A stretch of DNA of 64,000 nt from UBA2336 sp965227265 (lineage in GTDB: Bacteria; Bacteroidota; Bacteroidia; Cytophagales; Cyclobacteriaceae): the NCBI GenBank assembly GCA_965227265.1, contig OZ245738.1, positions 3,286,001 through 3,350,000 of the forward strand. The letters run 5' to 3'. The notes beneath the pieces are model-generated. The model worked only from the letters and a program-made list of their open reading frames with translations, was not told the DNA's origin and did no database searches. The position numbers and the translations under genes were made by a program. Positions 1-9,056 of this stretch are shown here, one piece after another; positions within the stretch are counted from its first letter, which is position 1, and the number at the start of each line of letters is the position of its first letter.

Positions 1-834
1 ATTCCGCGCATTAGTCGGGGCAAAGTTTTTGTTTGGATTATAGCTTCAGTTGGTTCACTGGTGTTGTATGCATTTGCTAAAAATCTGCACGATGTTTATC
101 TATATGGATATGTGATTGGTGACCCGGATCGTATTGATTTCTTTCACAGCACATTTTATAATTTCTCCATTGTATTATTTTACCTCGCGTTTGCGGGAGC
201 ATTGTATTTGAGCAAGCAATGGTATCTTCAGCGTGAAATGCTACAGAAGATACAGTTGGAGAAACTGAATACCGAGTTGGAGTATCTCAAGGCGCAGATG
301 AATCCGCACTTTTTATTCAACGCTATTAATACAATCTTCTTCCAGATTGATAAGCAGAATAGTGAAGCGCGTGAAACGCTTGGCAAATTCTCGGACATGC
401 TGCGCTATCAATTGTATGAATGCAATGACTCTTCAATTGCGATAGAAAAAGAACTGGCTTATTTGAAGAATTACGTTGAGCTGCAAAAGTTGCGGAGAAA
501 TGATCGTGATGTTATCGAGTTTGCTGTTGCTGATGAGCTCAGGAATTTTTCATTGCCGCCATTGCTACTCATTCCCTTCATTGAAAATGCATTCAAGCAC
601 GTCTCTAATTTTACTGATCAAAAAAATGAAGTTAAGATTACGATTACAAAAGCAGATCAAACACTTCAGCTTAGCGTCTTTAACACAACGGATTCGTCTG
701 TAAAAGAAAGCGGTGGCATTGGGTTGAAAAATGTAACACGAAGACTTGAACTGCTATACCCTAACCGTAATACCCTTGATATTCATAAAACGGATGCAGG
801 ATTTTCAGTCAACCTAAAACTGGAATTGATATGA
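1..834 (+). CDS. LytS-type sensor histidine kinase, 5' end outside window
   Basis: The reading frame is open from base 1, so the N-terminus lies outside the window. What is visible is membrane segments (codons about 9-27 and 50-70), then a linker helix, then the His_kinase domain of the LytS/YehU class (PF06580) with the phospho-acceptor histidine in the NPHFLFN motif (visible codon 103). An N-box IENAFKH follows near codon 194 and a GGIGLKN glycine box near the C-terminus. Proteins of this class sit in the inner membrane and phosphorylate a LytTR-type regulator. The stop overlaps the start of the regulator gene by 4 bases (ATGA), so the pair is translationally coupled. The signal sensed cannot be inferred. 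Confidence 0.93.
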   Translation: MPRISRGKVFVWIIASVGSLVLYAFAKNLHDVYLYGYVIGDPDRIDFFHSTFYNFSIVLFYLAFAGALYLSKQWYLQREMLQKIQLEKLNTELEYLKAQMNPHFLFNAINTIFFQIDKQNSEARETLGKFSDMLRYQLYECNDSSIAIEKELAYLKNYVELQKLRRNDRDVIEFAVADELRNFSLPPLLLIPFIENAFKHVSNFTDQKNEVKITITKADQTLQLSVFNTTDSSVKESGGIGLKNVTRRLELLYPNRNTLDIHKTDAGFSVNLKLELI

Positions 835-1538
835 AGTTGAAATGCCTGATTGTTGACGATGAACCCATGGCTCGTAAAGGACTGGAGGAATACGTAAAGG
901 ATATTTCATTCCTTGAACATGTGAGCTCGTGCGAGAATGCACTCAAGGCAAATGAGTTCCTGCAGCAACGTGACGTGGATTTAATGCTACTCGATATTCA
1001 AATGCCTAATTTCACCGGCATAGAGTTTTTAAAATCGTTACGAAACCCGCCACTGGTTATATTCACAACAGCACATCCGGATTACGCGCTGGAGAGTTAT
1101 TCATTGGATGTACTGGATTATTTAGTCAAGCCCATACTGTTTGACAGATTTCAAAAGGCAGCACAAAAGGCATACGATTATCAAGTGTTGCGGGCTTCAG
1201 TTTTGCCGTCACCGGATTTCTTTTTCATCAAATGCGATCAAGTGTTTGAGAAAATAGCTTTCAACGATGTGCTTTATGTAGAAGCCATGCAAAACTATTG
1301 CATTCTTCATACGCCCATGCGCAGGTTAATTGCTTATATCACGTTAACGGGTTTAGAGGAAAAGCTACCGAAGAACAGCTTCCTGAAAGTGCACAAATCG
1401 TTTATTGTTAGCCTGGATAAAATCACTGCGCTGGATGGGAATGATCTTTATATCGATAAGGCTCAAATCCCGGTAAGCCGAAATCTGAAAGATGAAGTGA
1501 TGAAGCGTGTGATGGGGGATAATCTTTTTAAGCGCTAA
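831..1538 (+). CDS. LytTR-family response regulator
   Basis: A 235-residue two-domain regulator. The receiver domain (about 1-120) has the acidic pair D9/D10, the phospho-acceptor D55 in LLDIQMP, T79/T80 and K100 in YLVKP. The C-terminal LytTR DNA-binding domain (about 130-232) carries the typical FLKVHKSFIV motif. It starts inside the stop codon of the upstream LytS-type kinase, which is its obvious partner. LytTR regulators bind imperfect direct repeats upstream of targets; none was identified here. It ends one base before the convergent mutS stop, so no room remains for a dedicated terminator. Confidence 0.95.
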   Translation: MKLKCLIVDDEPMARKGLEEYVKDISFLEHVSSCENALKANEFLQQRDVDLMLLDIQMPNFTGIEFLKSLRNPPLVIFTTAHPDYALESYSLDVLDYLVKPILFDRFQKAAQKAYDYQVLRASVLPSPDFFFIKCDQVFEKIAFNDVLYVEAMQNYCILHTPMRRLIAYITLTGLEEKLPKNSFLKVHKSFIVSLDKITALDGNDLYIDKAQIPVSRNLKDEVMKRVMGDNLFKR

Positions 1539-1539
1539 T

Positions 1540-4158
1540 TTACTTCTTCATCATAGTCAAAATCTCATTCAGCTTTAACAAAGCCTCCACTGGTGAGATG
1601 GTATTAATATCAATCTTCGAAAGCAAATCGTGAACCTCTTTTGATTTCGGATCAAGCTCAAACAGGCTCATTTGATTTATGGCTTTAGGCAATTCCTGCA
1701 TGCGTTGCTTCGGCTCGTTCTTATGCTTGTCTTTTTCGAGAAAATGAAGAATGTCGTTTGCGCGGAGTACAACTTTGTTTGGCATACCAGCCAGTTGGGC
1801 TACGTGAATTCCGAAGCTGTGCTCACTGCCGCCTGGCTTAAGCGTTCGCATGAAGATGATCTTGTCACCCGTTTCTTTTACACTCACGTTAAAGTTTTTC
1901 ACACGCACGTTATCTTCTGCCAATTGATTAAGCTCATGGTAGTGTGTAGCGAATAATGTCTTCGGACGAAAGTCTTTATGATTGTGCAGATACTCAACAA
2001 TTGACCAGGCAATAGAAACACCATCGTACGTGCTCGTGCCGCGGCCAATCTCATCCATTAAAATTAAGCTGCGATCGCTTAGGTTGTTGAGAATGCTGGC
2101 AGTTTCCGTCATCTCTACCATAAAGGTAGATTCACCTTTTGACAAGTTATCGGAAGCGCCAACGCGTGTAAATACTTTATCGACAATACCAATAGATGCC
2201 GCTTCAGCTGGAACAAAGCTACCGATCTGTGCCATGAGCGTGATGAGCGCAACCTGCCTTAGTAACGCAGATTTACCGGCCATGTTCGGACCGGTAATGA
2301 TCATGATCTGTTGCGATTCGGTATCAAGGTGGACATCGTTCGGTACGTATTGATCACCTGCGGCCAGTTGTTTTTCAATTACAGGATGTCTTCCGGCCTT
2401 GATCGTGATCGCTTTGCCTTCGCTGATCTCAGGTTTAGAATATTTGTTCTTTCGCGCAATAACGGAGAATGATAAAAGACAATCGAGGTGCGCGATAACC
2501 CGGGCATTGAGCTGGATCGGGATAACAAATTCCGAAGCGTGGCGAACCAATTCCAGAAATAGTCTCTGTTCAATTACGTTGAGCTTGTCTTCTGCCGTCA
2601 GGATTTTCTCTTCGTAAACTTTCAGCTCCTCGGTGATGTAGCGTTCTGCATTGACCAGTGTTTGTTTGCGAATCCAATCGGTTGGAACTTTATCCTTATT
2701 GGCGTTGCTTACTTCCAGGTAATAACCAAAGACTTTATTATACGAGATCTTTAACGAGTTTATTCCGGTGCGTTCAACTTCACGCTTCTGTACTTGTAAC
2801 AGGTAGTCTTTACCAGAAAAGGCAATCGCACGCAATTCGTCAAGCTCGGTATTCACACCATCTTTAATAATGCCGCCCTGGTGAAGCAACATCGGGGCTT
2901 CTTCGCTTAATTCTTTTTCGAGCTTATCAACAAGGAATTCACACAGGTTTAATTGATTTCCCATTTTCCGTAGAGACGCAATGCCGAGCGAAGTCGAAGC
3001 ATGTGTCTCTACAATTTTTTTAACGGGCGCAACGCGCTGCAATGATTTTTTTAATTGCAACAATTCGCGTGGATTGATTCTTCCGGCTGCAACCTTGGAA
3101 ATCAATCGCTCCAAATCGGCCATGTGCCGGAAGTTTTCCAGAATTGTTTCTGCAACCTCCGTGTTTTGATAAAAGATGTTAACAATATCGAGCCGTTCTT
3201 CAATTGCTTCTTTCTCTTTCAACGGCAACACCATCCATTTGCGCAATTGGCGCGAGCCCATCGCGGTAACGGTTTGATCGAGAATATCGATCAATGGAAC
3301 TCCGCCATCGCTGTTCGGAGCGGCAAGCTCCAGGTTGCGAATGGTAAACCGATCAAGCCAGACATATTTCTCTTCATCAATGCGCGAGATGGATGCAATA
3401 TGTTGCGTGTCTTTGTGTTCGGTTGCTTCGAGGTAATGTAAGATTGCGCCAGCCGCAACAATAGCTTCGGTTAGATTTTCCAATCCAAAGCCTTTAAGGT
3501 TAGCTGTCTTGAAATGATTGATCAATCGCTCGTGTGCAAAGTCGTAGGCATATACCCAATCATCCAGTGCAAACGTTGCGTGCACATCACCAAACTGAGT
3601 TTCGAGTCTTTCGCGATTGCCTTTACTAAAGATGATCTCGGCAGGAGTGAAACTTTGAATAAGCTTATAAATATAATTTTCTGTTCCCTGCGCAGCATAA
3701 AATTCTCCTGTGCTGATATCCAGAAACGAAACGCCAATCAACTGCTTTGTAATATGAATCGATGCAAGAAAGTTATTATGCTTTTTCTCAAGAACATTAT
3801 CGTTGAATGAAACACCGGGCGTTACCAATTCGGTTACTCCTCGTTTCACAATTCCTTTTACAGATTTGGGGTCTTCAAGCTGGTCGCAGATGGCAACCCG
3901 ATGCCCTGCCCGAACAAGCTTGGGTAAATAATTATCGAGCGAATGATGTGGGAAACCTGCGAGCTCAATTTCAGAAGCCGATCCGCTGCCGCGTTTGGTT
4001 AACGTGATGTCGAGCACGCGTGCGGCTTTGATGGCATCTTCACCAAAGGTTTCATAAAAATCTCCCACGCGAAAAAGCAACAGCGCACCCGGATACTTTG
4101 CCTTTATGGCGTTGTATTGTTTCATTAACGGGGTATCCATTGCACCTGCTCCGGCCAT
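1540..4158 (-). CDS. mutS: DNA mismatch repair protein MutS
   Basis: An 872-residue MutS, full length for the family. The N-terminal mismatch-recognition domain has the GDFYETF motif that stacks on the mispaired base. The ATPase domain has Walker A GPNMAGKS at residues 623-630 and Walker B/signature MDEIGRGTSTYDG some 75 residues later. The ATG at 4158 (MAGAGAMDTPLMKQYN) is chosen; a TTG three codons upstream is also in frame. It binds mismatches and recruits MutL. An unusual feature is that residues 383-397, in the lever/core region, are encoded by an imperfect palindrome (2970-3012) related to an intergenic repeat elsewhere in the window. The frame is intact, so the insertion appears tolerated. 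Confidence 0.98.
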   Translation of the reverse strand: MAGAGAMDTPLMKQYNAIKAKYPGALLLFRVGDFYETFGEDAIKAARVLDITLTKRGSGSASEIELAGFPHHSLDNYLPKLVRAGHRVAICDQLEDPKSVKGIVKRGVTELVTPGVSFNDNVLEKKHNNFLASIHITKQLIGVSFLDISTGEFYAAQGTENYIYKLIQSFTPAEIIFSKGNRERLETQFGDVHATFALDDWVYAYDFAHERLINHFKTANLKGFGLENLTEAIVAAGAILHYLEATEHKDTQHIASISRIDEEKYVWLDRFTIRNLELAAPNSDGGVPLIDILDQTVTAMGSRQLRKWMVLPLKEKEAIEERLDIVNIFYQNTEVAETILENFRHMADLERLISKVAAGRINPRELLQLKKSLQRVAPVKKIVETHASTSLGIASLRKMGNQLNLCEFLVDKLEKELSEEAPMLLHQGGIIKDGVNTELDELRAIAFSGKDYLLQVQKREVERTGINSLKISYNKVFGYYLEVSNANKDKVPTDWIRKQTLVNAERYITEELKVYEEKILTAEDKLNVIEQRLFLELVRHASEFVIPIQLNARVIAHLDCLLSFSVIARKNKYSKPEISEGKAITIKAGRHPVIEKQLAAGDQYVPNDVHLDTESQQIMIITGPNMAGKSALLRQVALITLMAQIGSFVPAEAASIGIVDKVFTRVGASDNLSKGESTFMVEMTETASILNNLSDRSLILMDEIGRGTSTYDGVSIAWSIVEYLHNHKDFRPKTLFATHYHELNQLAEDNVRVKNFNVSVKETGDKIIFMRTLKPGGSEHSFGIHVAQLAGMPNKVVLRANDILHFLEKDKHKNEPKQRMQELPKAINQMSLFELDPKSKEVHDLLSKIDINTISPVEALLKLNEILTMMKK
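2970..3012. repeat. Imperfect palindrome embedded in mutS
   Basis: The outer arms are gtagagacgcaatgc (2970-2984) and gcatgtgtctctac (2999-3012); the reverse complement of the right arm is gtagagacacatgc, so they nearly match. The centre reads cgagcgaagtcgaa. The arm sequence GTAGAGACGCAA recurs in the intergenic palindrome at 37398-37425. Inside mutS it is read as VETHASTSLGIASLR without breaking the frame. Arms and recurrence are seen directly; mobility by a REP/MITE-like mechanism is inferred. Confidence 0.65.
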
Positions 4159-4218
4159 AGTCGGCAAATATATTCAGGTTTCTGGATTTTGAGGTTTGTG
4201 CGTATTACTTTAGTGAAC

Positions 4219-5151
4219 ATGAGCACTCCTTCCCCTAACCGATCCGCCCTCTACACCGGAATTCTTGTAGCCAATATTGTTTCGCTTGCCATAGTCGGCT
4301 TGAGTAAGTTTTTGGTTGGTGATTCCAATAGTGGATTCGCAACTGTGCTTATCTGGTCTAACTTTATTCTGGTTCCTTTTCTAATGGGTATCATCTGTGC
4401 CTGGTTCTGGCGCAAGCTTACGATGCGTACGTGGGCATACATTGGCTGGTCGGCCGTAACTGTGCTTATCGCTATCCTGTGTTCTTTTGTTTTTATGAAA
4501 GAGGGAGTTATTTGTTTGCTCATCATTTCTCCGCTCATTCTGGCCTTTACGATAGCAGGTGTTTTCATCGGAAGAGCCATGTATCGTAAAAAAAATAACA
4601 CGCTTAACTCAAGTGTCTTTGGAATTTTATTACTGTTGTTTACGGCAGATGTAGTTACTGACCATGAAGGAACCAACATGGTATCGGATGTCATGATTAT
4701 CAATGCACCCGTAGAAAAAGTTTGGCCTTATGTAGTAGCGTACGATCCGATTACGCTTGATGAAGAATATTGGTTGTTTGAAATCGGTATGCCAAGCCCC
4801 GTTCAAAGCACCGTAGATGGTCATGCGGCAGGCGCTGGCCGGAAGTGCATCTTTTCAAACGGGTATGTGTTCGAAGAAAAGATGATTGTTTATAAACCCA
4901 ATGATGAGTTAACCTTTGACATTATCGAGCAACCGCGCGACCCGGAAATTATGGGACACATTGATATTCTTCGCGGCCAATTTATTTTAAAAGATAATGG
5001 CGATGGCACAACCACACTCATTGGTAACTCGTGGTATAAGCTGTATGTTTTCCCGGGCTGGTATTTTAATCTTTGGTCAGAAAGTATTACGCGTAACGTT
5101 CACCTTCGCGTGATGGAGCACATTAAAATTCTGAGCGAGAAAGATGTTTAG
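4219..5151 (+). CDS. Membrane protein with C-terminal SRPBCC (polyketide cyclase-like) domain
   Basis: About 310 residues from ATG 4219; a TTG at 4189 is in frame but less likely. The N-terminal half has four to five hydrophobic segments (roughly residues 8-30, 37-58, 65-85, 88-115 and 128-145). The rest is a START/SRPBCC-like domain beginning MIINAPVEKVWPYV, a family that encloses a hydrophobic ligand. The substrate is unknown. The last codons overlap the next gene (start 5144), so the two are probably co-translated. The domain call rests on the APVEKVWPYV opening and the closing long helix (VHLRVMEHIKIL); function beyond ligand binding would be a guess. Confidence 0.75.
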   Translation: MSTPSPNRSALYTGILVANIVSLAIVGLSKFLVGDSNSGFATVLIWSNFILVPFLMGIICAWFWRKLTMRTWAYIGWSAVTVLIAILCSFVFMKEGVICLLIISPLILAFTIAGVFIGRAMYRKKNNTLNSSVFGILLLLFTADVVTDHEGTNMVSDVMIINAPVEKVWPYVVAYDPITLDEEYWLFEIGMPSPVQSTVDGHAAGAGRKCIFSNGYVFEEKMIVYKPNDELTFDIIEQPRDPEIMGHIDILRGQFILKDNGDGTTTLIGNSWYKLYVFPGWYFNLWSESITRNVHLRVMEHIKILSEKDV

Positions 5152-5581
5152 GATTGTCACACAGTATTTCACGTGGCTGAAGTATATTCCGCTTATGCCG
5201 CATGTATTTGACGCACTGTTAAAAATCCAGTTGGTCATTTTCAATAGAACACTATTAGATAAGCTTGATGATATTGAAGAAACTGTTGAATCCTGGCCAA
5301 ATGTTGCAATTTCTATGCATAAGTATGGTGGAACGCAGTTCAATCTCAACAATCGTGAAATCGGTCATTTGCATGGAAATGGGTTGCTCGATGTGCCGTT
5401 AAATCTGTCGTTGAAAGCTGAGCTTATGCATAAGTACCCGGTTCAGGATCATCACATGTTTGCAGCTTCTGGTTGGATAAGCTTTTGGATTAAAGATTCC
5501 AACGATAAAGACCTTGCCTTACAGATTCTTCAGAAAGCCTATATCTTTCAGCAAAGTCGTGAAGCGTTAACAACTTCTTGA
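5144..5581 (+). CDS. DUF5519 (luciferase-domain-like) protein
   Basis: A 145-residue protein overlapping the upstream SRPBCC gene by 8 bases. The middle carries HLHGNGLLDVPLN and the C-terminal third HHMFAASGWISFWI, the conserved pattern of the DUF5519 family, which databases often label luciferase domain-containing without evidence of light emission. No signal peptide is clear. Family membership is moderately sure; biochemical function is unknown. The overlap with a ligand-binding membrane protein suggests a shared task. Confidence 0.7.
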   Translation: MFRIVTQYFTWLKYIPLMPHVFDALLKIQLVIFNRTLLDKLDDIEETVESWPNVAISMHKYGGTQFNLNNREIGHLHGNGLLDVPLNLSLKAELMHKYPVQDHHMFAASGWISFWIKDSNDKDLALQILQKAYIFQQSREALTTS

Positions 5582-5656
5582 CAATCCTTTAGGAAACTAT
5601 TAACACCGTTTCGTCTGCAAGACCGATAGCTTTGGTTTAAACCAACCTTATCCTTC

Positions 5657-6511
5657 ATGAAACGATTTATTCTACTCTCAATTCTCACGGTCATTACCCT
5701 TACAGCAATTGCGCAAAAGGACCCAAAACTTTTAGGAATCTGCAAAGCAAAAGACTTAGAACAGGAACCTTACGCAACATGGTATAAGCCAGGCTATGAG
5801 GGGTATGCACCCACCGCTGATATTGTCGCCCAGCTCAAAAAAAACACGCCCGAAAAGTTTACATTAAAAATCGTTTTCGGTTCCTGGTGTGGCGACAGCA
5901 AACGTGAGCTTCCACGGATGATGAAGGTATTAAGCGCTGCTGGTTTTTCGGAAAAGAATATTCAATTGATTGGTGTTTATGATTCAATGGAGGTCTACAA
6001 GCAGGCTCCGAAACGTGAGGAAAAAACATTAAACATTTATCGCGTCCCAACATTCATCGTTTATCAAAAAGATAAAGAGATCGGAAGAATTGTAGAGTAC
6101 CCTGTTGAATCACTCGAAAGGGATTTACTAAAAATTGTAAGCGGTCAACCCTATACCCATAATTATAAGAGTTACGCGCAGATCAATACCTGGTTAACCC
6201 AAGGGTTGCTGAGCGATGCAAACGTCAACCCACGCGGACTGGCACAGCAAATCCGGAATGATGTGGCCCGCGAAACTGATCTGAACAGTTGCGGCTATGT
6301 ATTGCTGATGCGTAAGGATGTTAAAGAGGCGATCAGTGTTTTCAGAATAAACATTAACCTGTTTCCGCAATCACCTAATTGTTTTGATAGCCTGGGTGAG
6401 GCTTACCTCGCTGCCGGAATGAAAGACGAATCAAAAGCGTGCTATCAATATGTACTTGAGCTTGATCCGCAAAATGCAAATGCTAAAGCACAACTGGAGA
6501 AGATAAATTGA
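5657..6511 (+). CDS. Secreted thioredoxin-fold protein with TPR tail
   Basis: 284 residues with a signal peptide (about 1-19, ending AIAQ). A thioredoxin-like domain (about 30-165) contains FGSWCGDSKRELP, with one cysteine (C78) where classical thioredoxins have CxxC, and a cis-proline loop RVPTFIVY. The C-terminus (about 205-284) looks like two TPR helices pairs (FDSLGEAYLAAGMKDESKACY). It probably acts in the periplasm. With one active-site cysteine it may reduce or isomerise mixed disulfides or act as a peroxidase-like protein rather than a dithiol reductase; this is inference. It ends one base before the convergent gene at 6513. Confidence 0.8.
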   Translation: MKRFILLSILTVITLTAIAQKDPKLLGICKAKDLEQEPYATWYKPGYEGYAPTADIVAQLKKNTPEKFTLKIVFGSWCGDSKRELPRMMKVLSAAGFSEKNIQLIGVYDSMEVYKQAPKREEKTLNIYRVPTFIVYQKDKEIGRIVEYPVESLERDLLKIVSGQPYTHNYKSYAQINTWLTQGLLSDANVNPRGLAQQIRNDVARETDLNSCGYVLLMRKDVKEAISVFRININLFPQSPNCFDSLGEAYLAAGMKDESKACYQYVLELDPQNANAKAQLEKIN

Positions 6512-6512
6512 A

Positions 6513-7475
6513 TCAGATAGTTTGCTTGCGGGAAATGTTGCTCGCCTGAAGCTTATCATTCATTTGATGAATGGTGTCATCAAGTTCTTTCATGGTCTGC
6601 GACAGCATGTCGCGGATCTTTTTTTCCTCGGCTGCATCAATCGGAAGATTCATGAGGTTAAGCAACCCGCGGATACGGCTCACAGGCGCACGCAAAACAT
6701 GCGCATGAAAGAATGCGTAGTCCGTCAGGCGGCTGTTTTGTTCCAGCAACTCCAGCGTGCGTTCACGCACCCGGGTTTCCAGTTCGTTGTTGGTCAATTC
6801 AAGCTTCAACCGGGTTTCAGAAAGTTGCTTGTTTTGACCAACAATGGTTTCGTGCTGTTGCTGTTGTAAGGCGAAAAACTTTCCGTTAATCCGAAACACA
6901 TAAATCAACACGAGATTAAAAAAAATCGTGAAGAAGAATGGATAGATGTGCAGCCTGAAAGAAGTTGTGTATTTTAAAACTGTCTCTGCCACTCCATCTG
7001 TGTCAAACCACGAAACAAATTCAAACGAGAATATGGTAATGAGCATGGAGAAGACAAGAAAGAAAACATAAACAGCTTTTTCCTTCCGGAAGGAAAACAT
7101 GAGCAGCACCATGGTTGAAGAAACAATTCCAAACATAGGATGAAGAAAATATCCATACACCGATACTTGCCGCCACATTGGGAACGCAGTGATCAGCAGT
7201 GTCCACGTGAGGAAAAAGATTAAGCGTGCTGCAAGAAAATAACGGAGATGGTTCAATAAAATTCCTCCGATCGTAACTGCGAATAATACAATTGGAATGG
7301 CAGCCCGGAAAGAAGGAATGCCCTGAGCCCAATACGCACTGGCATTCAGACTTAAGATGATCAGCATGATGATCGAGATTGTAATGAATACAACGTTCGA
7401 GGAAATCACGCGGGTGCGTAAGTCCTGATCAAGCGTATCGCTTACGCCAACATTAAAAAGATTCTTTACTTTCAC
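6513..7475 (-). CDS. Membrane protein with histidine-kinase dimerisation motif but no ATPase domain
   Basis: 320 residues with a GTG start. Six hydrophobic segments occupy about residues 24-205. A coiled coil (about 208-250, rich in Q, E and L) leads to HAHVLRAPVSRIRGLLNLM, an H-box of the HisKA type with H259 as the predicted phospho-acceptor, and a second helix of the hairpin. The protein then ends after about 45 residues (NISRKQTI), with no N, G1, F or G2 boxes. It could be phosphorylated in trans by another kinase, or act as a dimerising membrane sensor. The stop lies against a convergent neighbour and no frameshifted ATPase remnant is visible downstream. Confidence 0.75.
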   Translation of the reverse strand: MKVKNLFNVGVSDTLDQDLRTRVISSNVVFITISIIMLIILSLNASAYWAQGIPSFRAAIPIVLFAVTIGGILLNHLRYFLAARLIFFLTWTLLITAFPMWRQVSVYGYFLHPMFGIVSSTMVLLMFSFRKEKAVYVFFLVFSMLITIFSFEFVSWFDTDGVAETVLKYTTSFRLHIYPFFFTIFFNLVLIYVFRINGKFFALQQQQHETIVGQNKQLSETRLKLELTNNELETRVRERTLELLEQNSRLTDYAFFHAHVLRAPVSRIRGLLNLMNLPIDAAEEKKIRDMLSQTMKELDDTIHQMNDKLQASNISRKQTI

Positions 7476-7611
7476 CTTAGTGTGGGGACAGGTGCTTTAA
7501 ACGGGCTGCAAAAGTGAACAAAGCAGTGAACAATACGAAATCGGGTAAAAGATTATTCGTCTGCGTGTAATTCTGAGTATCAATCTGTTACCAATAAACA
7601 AAAGGTCATTT

Positions 7612-8523
7612 ATGAAAACGTTTCTAAGAAATTCGGGGGTAAGAGTTCTTCTTGCAATTATATTCTTTTCGGGCACGCTTCACGCGCAGGAAAAAAAATC
7701 AGAAAAATCTTTACTCTGGAAAATATCCGGCAACGGTTTAAAGGAATCATCTTATCTTTTTGGAACCTATCATTTGTTAGGGGATAAATTTTTAGCCGAA
7801 GTGCCGGAAACACAGCAACCGTTTGCGAAAGCGAAAGGTGTTGTGGTCGAGCTTGTACTTGATTCATCGAAGATGATGAGCATCATGATGTCGAAAGGCC
7901 TTATGCTGGATAAGAAAATCTCAACCCTTTTATCGCCTGAAGATTTTACGCTTGTTGACTCTGCGCTACAAGCTCTGTCAGGTTATAACCTGACAACATT
8001 TGACATGTTTAAGCCTGCGCAGATTTCGCTGATGATCGGATTATTCCAGGCACAAACGCTGAATGCGGAACGACTCAAAAAATATAGTGGAGTTCCGCTT
8101 GATGTTCACTTCGCAAGCGTTGCTAAAAAAGATGGTAAACCGGTTACTCCGCTTGAAACCATGGAGCAACAATTTGAAATGCTGTACAATCATTTTACAG
8201 TGGAAGAACAAGCAACGCAGCTTGTGGAGGTTGTGAAGCAAAGTGATCTTTCAGCAAAAACTGCAACCGAAATGGTTGACTATTATTTTCAGAAAGATAT
8301 TGATGCATTAGCACGAATGATGGAATCCTTACCCGAAGATATGACCGGCAATATGGATTACATGTTAAAGGATCGAAACGTAAGCTGGGCTCAAACTTTG
8401 CCCGAGCTTATGAAATCAGGCTCACAATTTATTGCTGTAGGTGCAGGTCACTTACCGGGACCGGATGGATTAATTGCATTACTGGAAAAACAAGGTTATT
8501 CCGTTACGGCCGTTACGAAATGA
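7612..8523 (+). CDS. TraB/GumN family protein
   Basis: 303 residues with a signal peptide ending at HAQ near residue 26. Family features are the N-terminal SSYLFGTYHLLG (the GTxH-type motif) and the C-terminal FIAVGAGHLPGPDGLIALLEKQGY, the two halves that in the TraB/GumN/Tiki group form the putative metal-dependent protease site. Residue AVGAGHLPG contains the second conserved histidine. It is likely periplasmic or membrane-attached. Related Tiki proteins are metalloproteases, but bacterial members are mostly uncharacterised. It overlaps the next gene by 4 bases (ATGA), suggesting one transcript with the SpoU methyltransferase. Confidence 0.88.
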   Translation: MKTFLRNSGVRVLLAIIFFSGTLHAQEKKSEKSLLWKISGNGLKESSYLFGTYHLLGDKFLAEVPETQQPFAKAKGVVVELVLDSSKMMSIMMSKGLMLDKKISTLLSPEDFTLVDSALQALSGYNLTTFDMFKPAQISLMIGLFQAQTLNAERLKKYSGVPLDVHFASVAKKDGKPVTPLETMEQQFEMLYNHFTVEEQATQLVEVVKQSDLSAKTATEMVDYYFQKDIDALARMMESLPEDMTGNMDYMLKDRNVSWAQTLPELMKSGSQFIAVGAGHLPGPDGLIALLEKQGYSVTAVTK

Positions 8524-9056
8524 AAAAATTAAAGCTCGAAGAACTCGGTCGCATTTCGGTTGATGAATTTAAAGATGCCGAAAAGCTACCTGTTTGCATT
8601 CTGCTTGATAATGTGCGCAGTCTGCACAACGTTGGCTCAGCCTTCCGGACAGCCGATGCCTTTCGGATTGAAAAGATTTACTTAACCGGAATTACAGGCA
8701 CACCTCCACACCGCGAAATTCAAAAATCCGCCTTAGGTGCAACCGAGTCGGTCGTGTGGGAATACGCTGAACGTTCAGCAGAAGCAATTCAAAAGATTAA
8801 ATCTTCGGGATACGAGATTATTATTATAGAACAAACTACTACAAGTAATCCCGTTCAGGAATTCATTCCCGTTCCCGGGAAAAAGTATTGCCTTGTATTT
8901 GGTAATGAAGTTGATGGCGTAAGCGATGATGTTATCGCACTCGGTGATCAGGCGCTTGAAATCCCACAAACCGGAACTAAGCATTCATTGAATATTTCGG
9001 TTTGTCTTGGGATTGTTGCCTGGGAATTTTTCAGAAAGATTTCAGTTAATGGTTAA
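8520..9056 (+). CDS. TrmH/SpoU family RNA 2'-O-methyltransferase
   Basis: 178 residues, a bare SPOUT catalytic domain without the N-terminal substrate-binding extension. Motif 1 is NVRSLHNVGSAFRTADAF, motif 2 LVFGNEVDGVSD and motif 3 LEIPQTGTKHSLNISVCLGI, which together build the SAM-binding trefoil knot. It should methylate a ribose in tRNA or rRNA in the cytoplasm; the target base cannot be told from sequence. It is translationally coupled to the upstream TraB/GumN gene. A long perfect inverted repeat follows its stop. Confidence 0.92.
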   Translation: MKKLKLEELGRISVDEFKDAEKLPVCILLDNVRSLHNVGSAFRTADAFRIEKIYLTGITGTPPHREIQKSALGATESVVWEYAERSAEAIQKIKSSGYEIIIIEQTTTSNPVQEFIPVPGKKYCLVFGNEVDGVSDDVIALGDQALEIPQTGTKHSLNISVCLGIVAWEFFRKISVNG

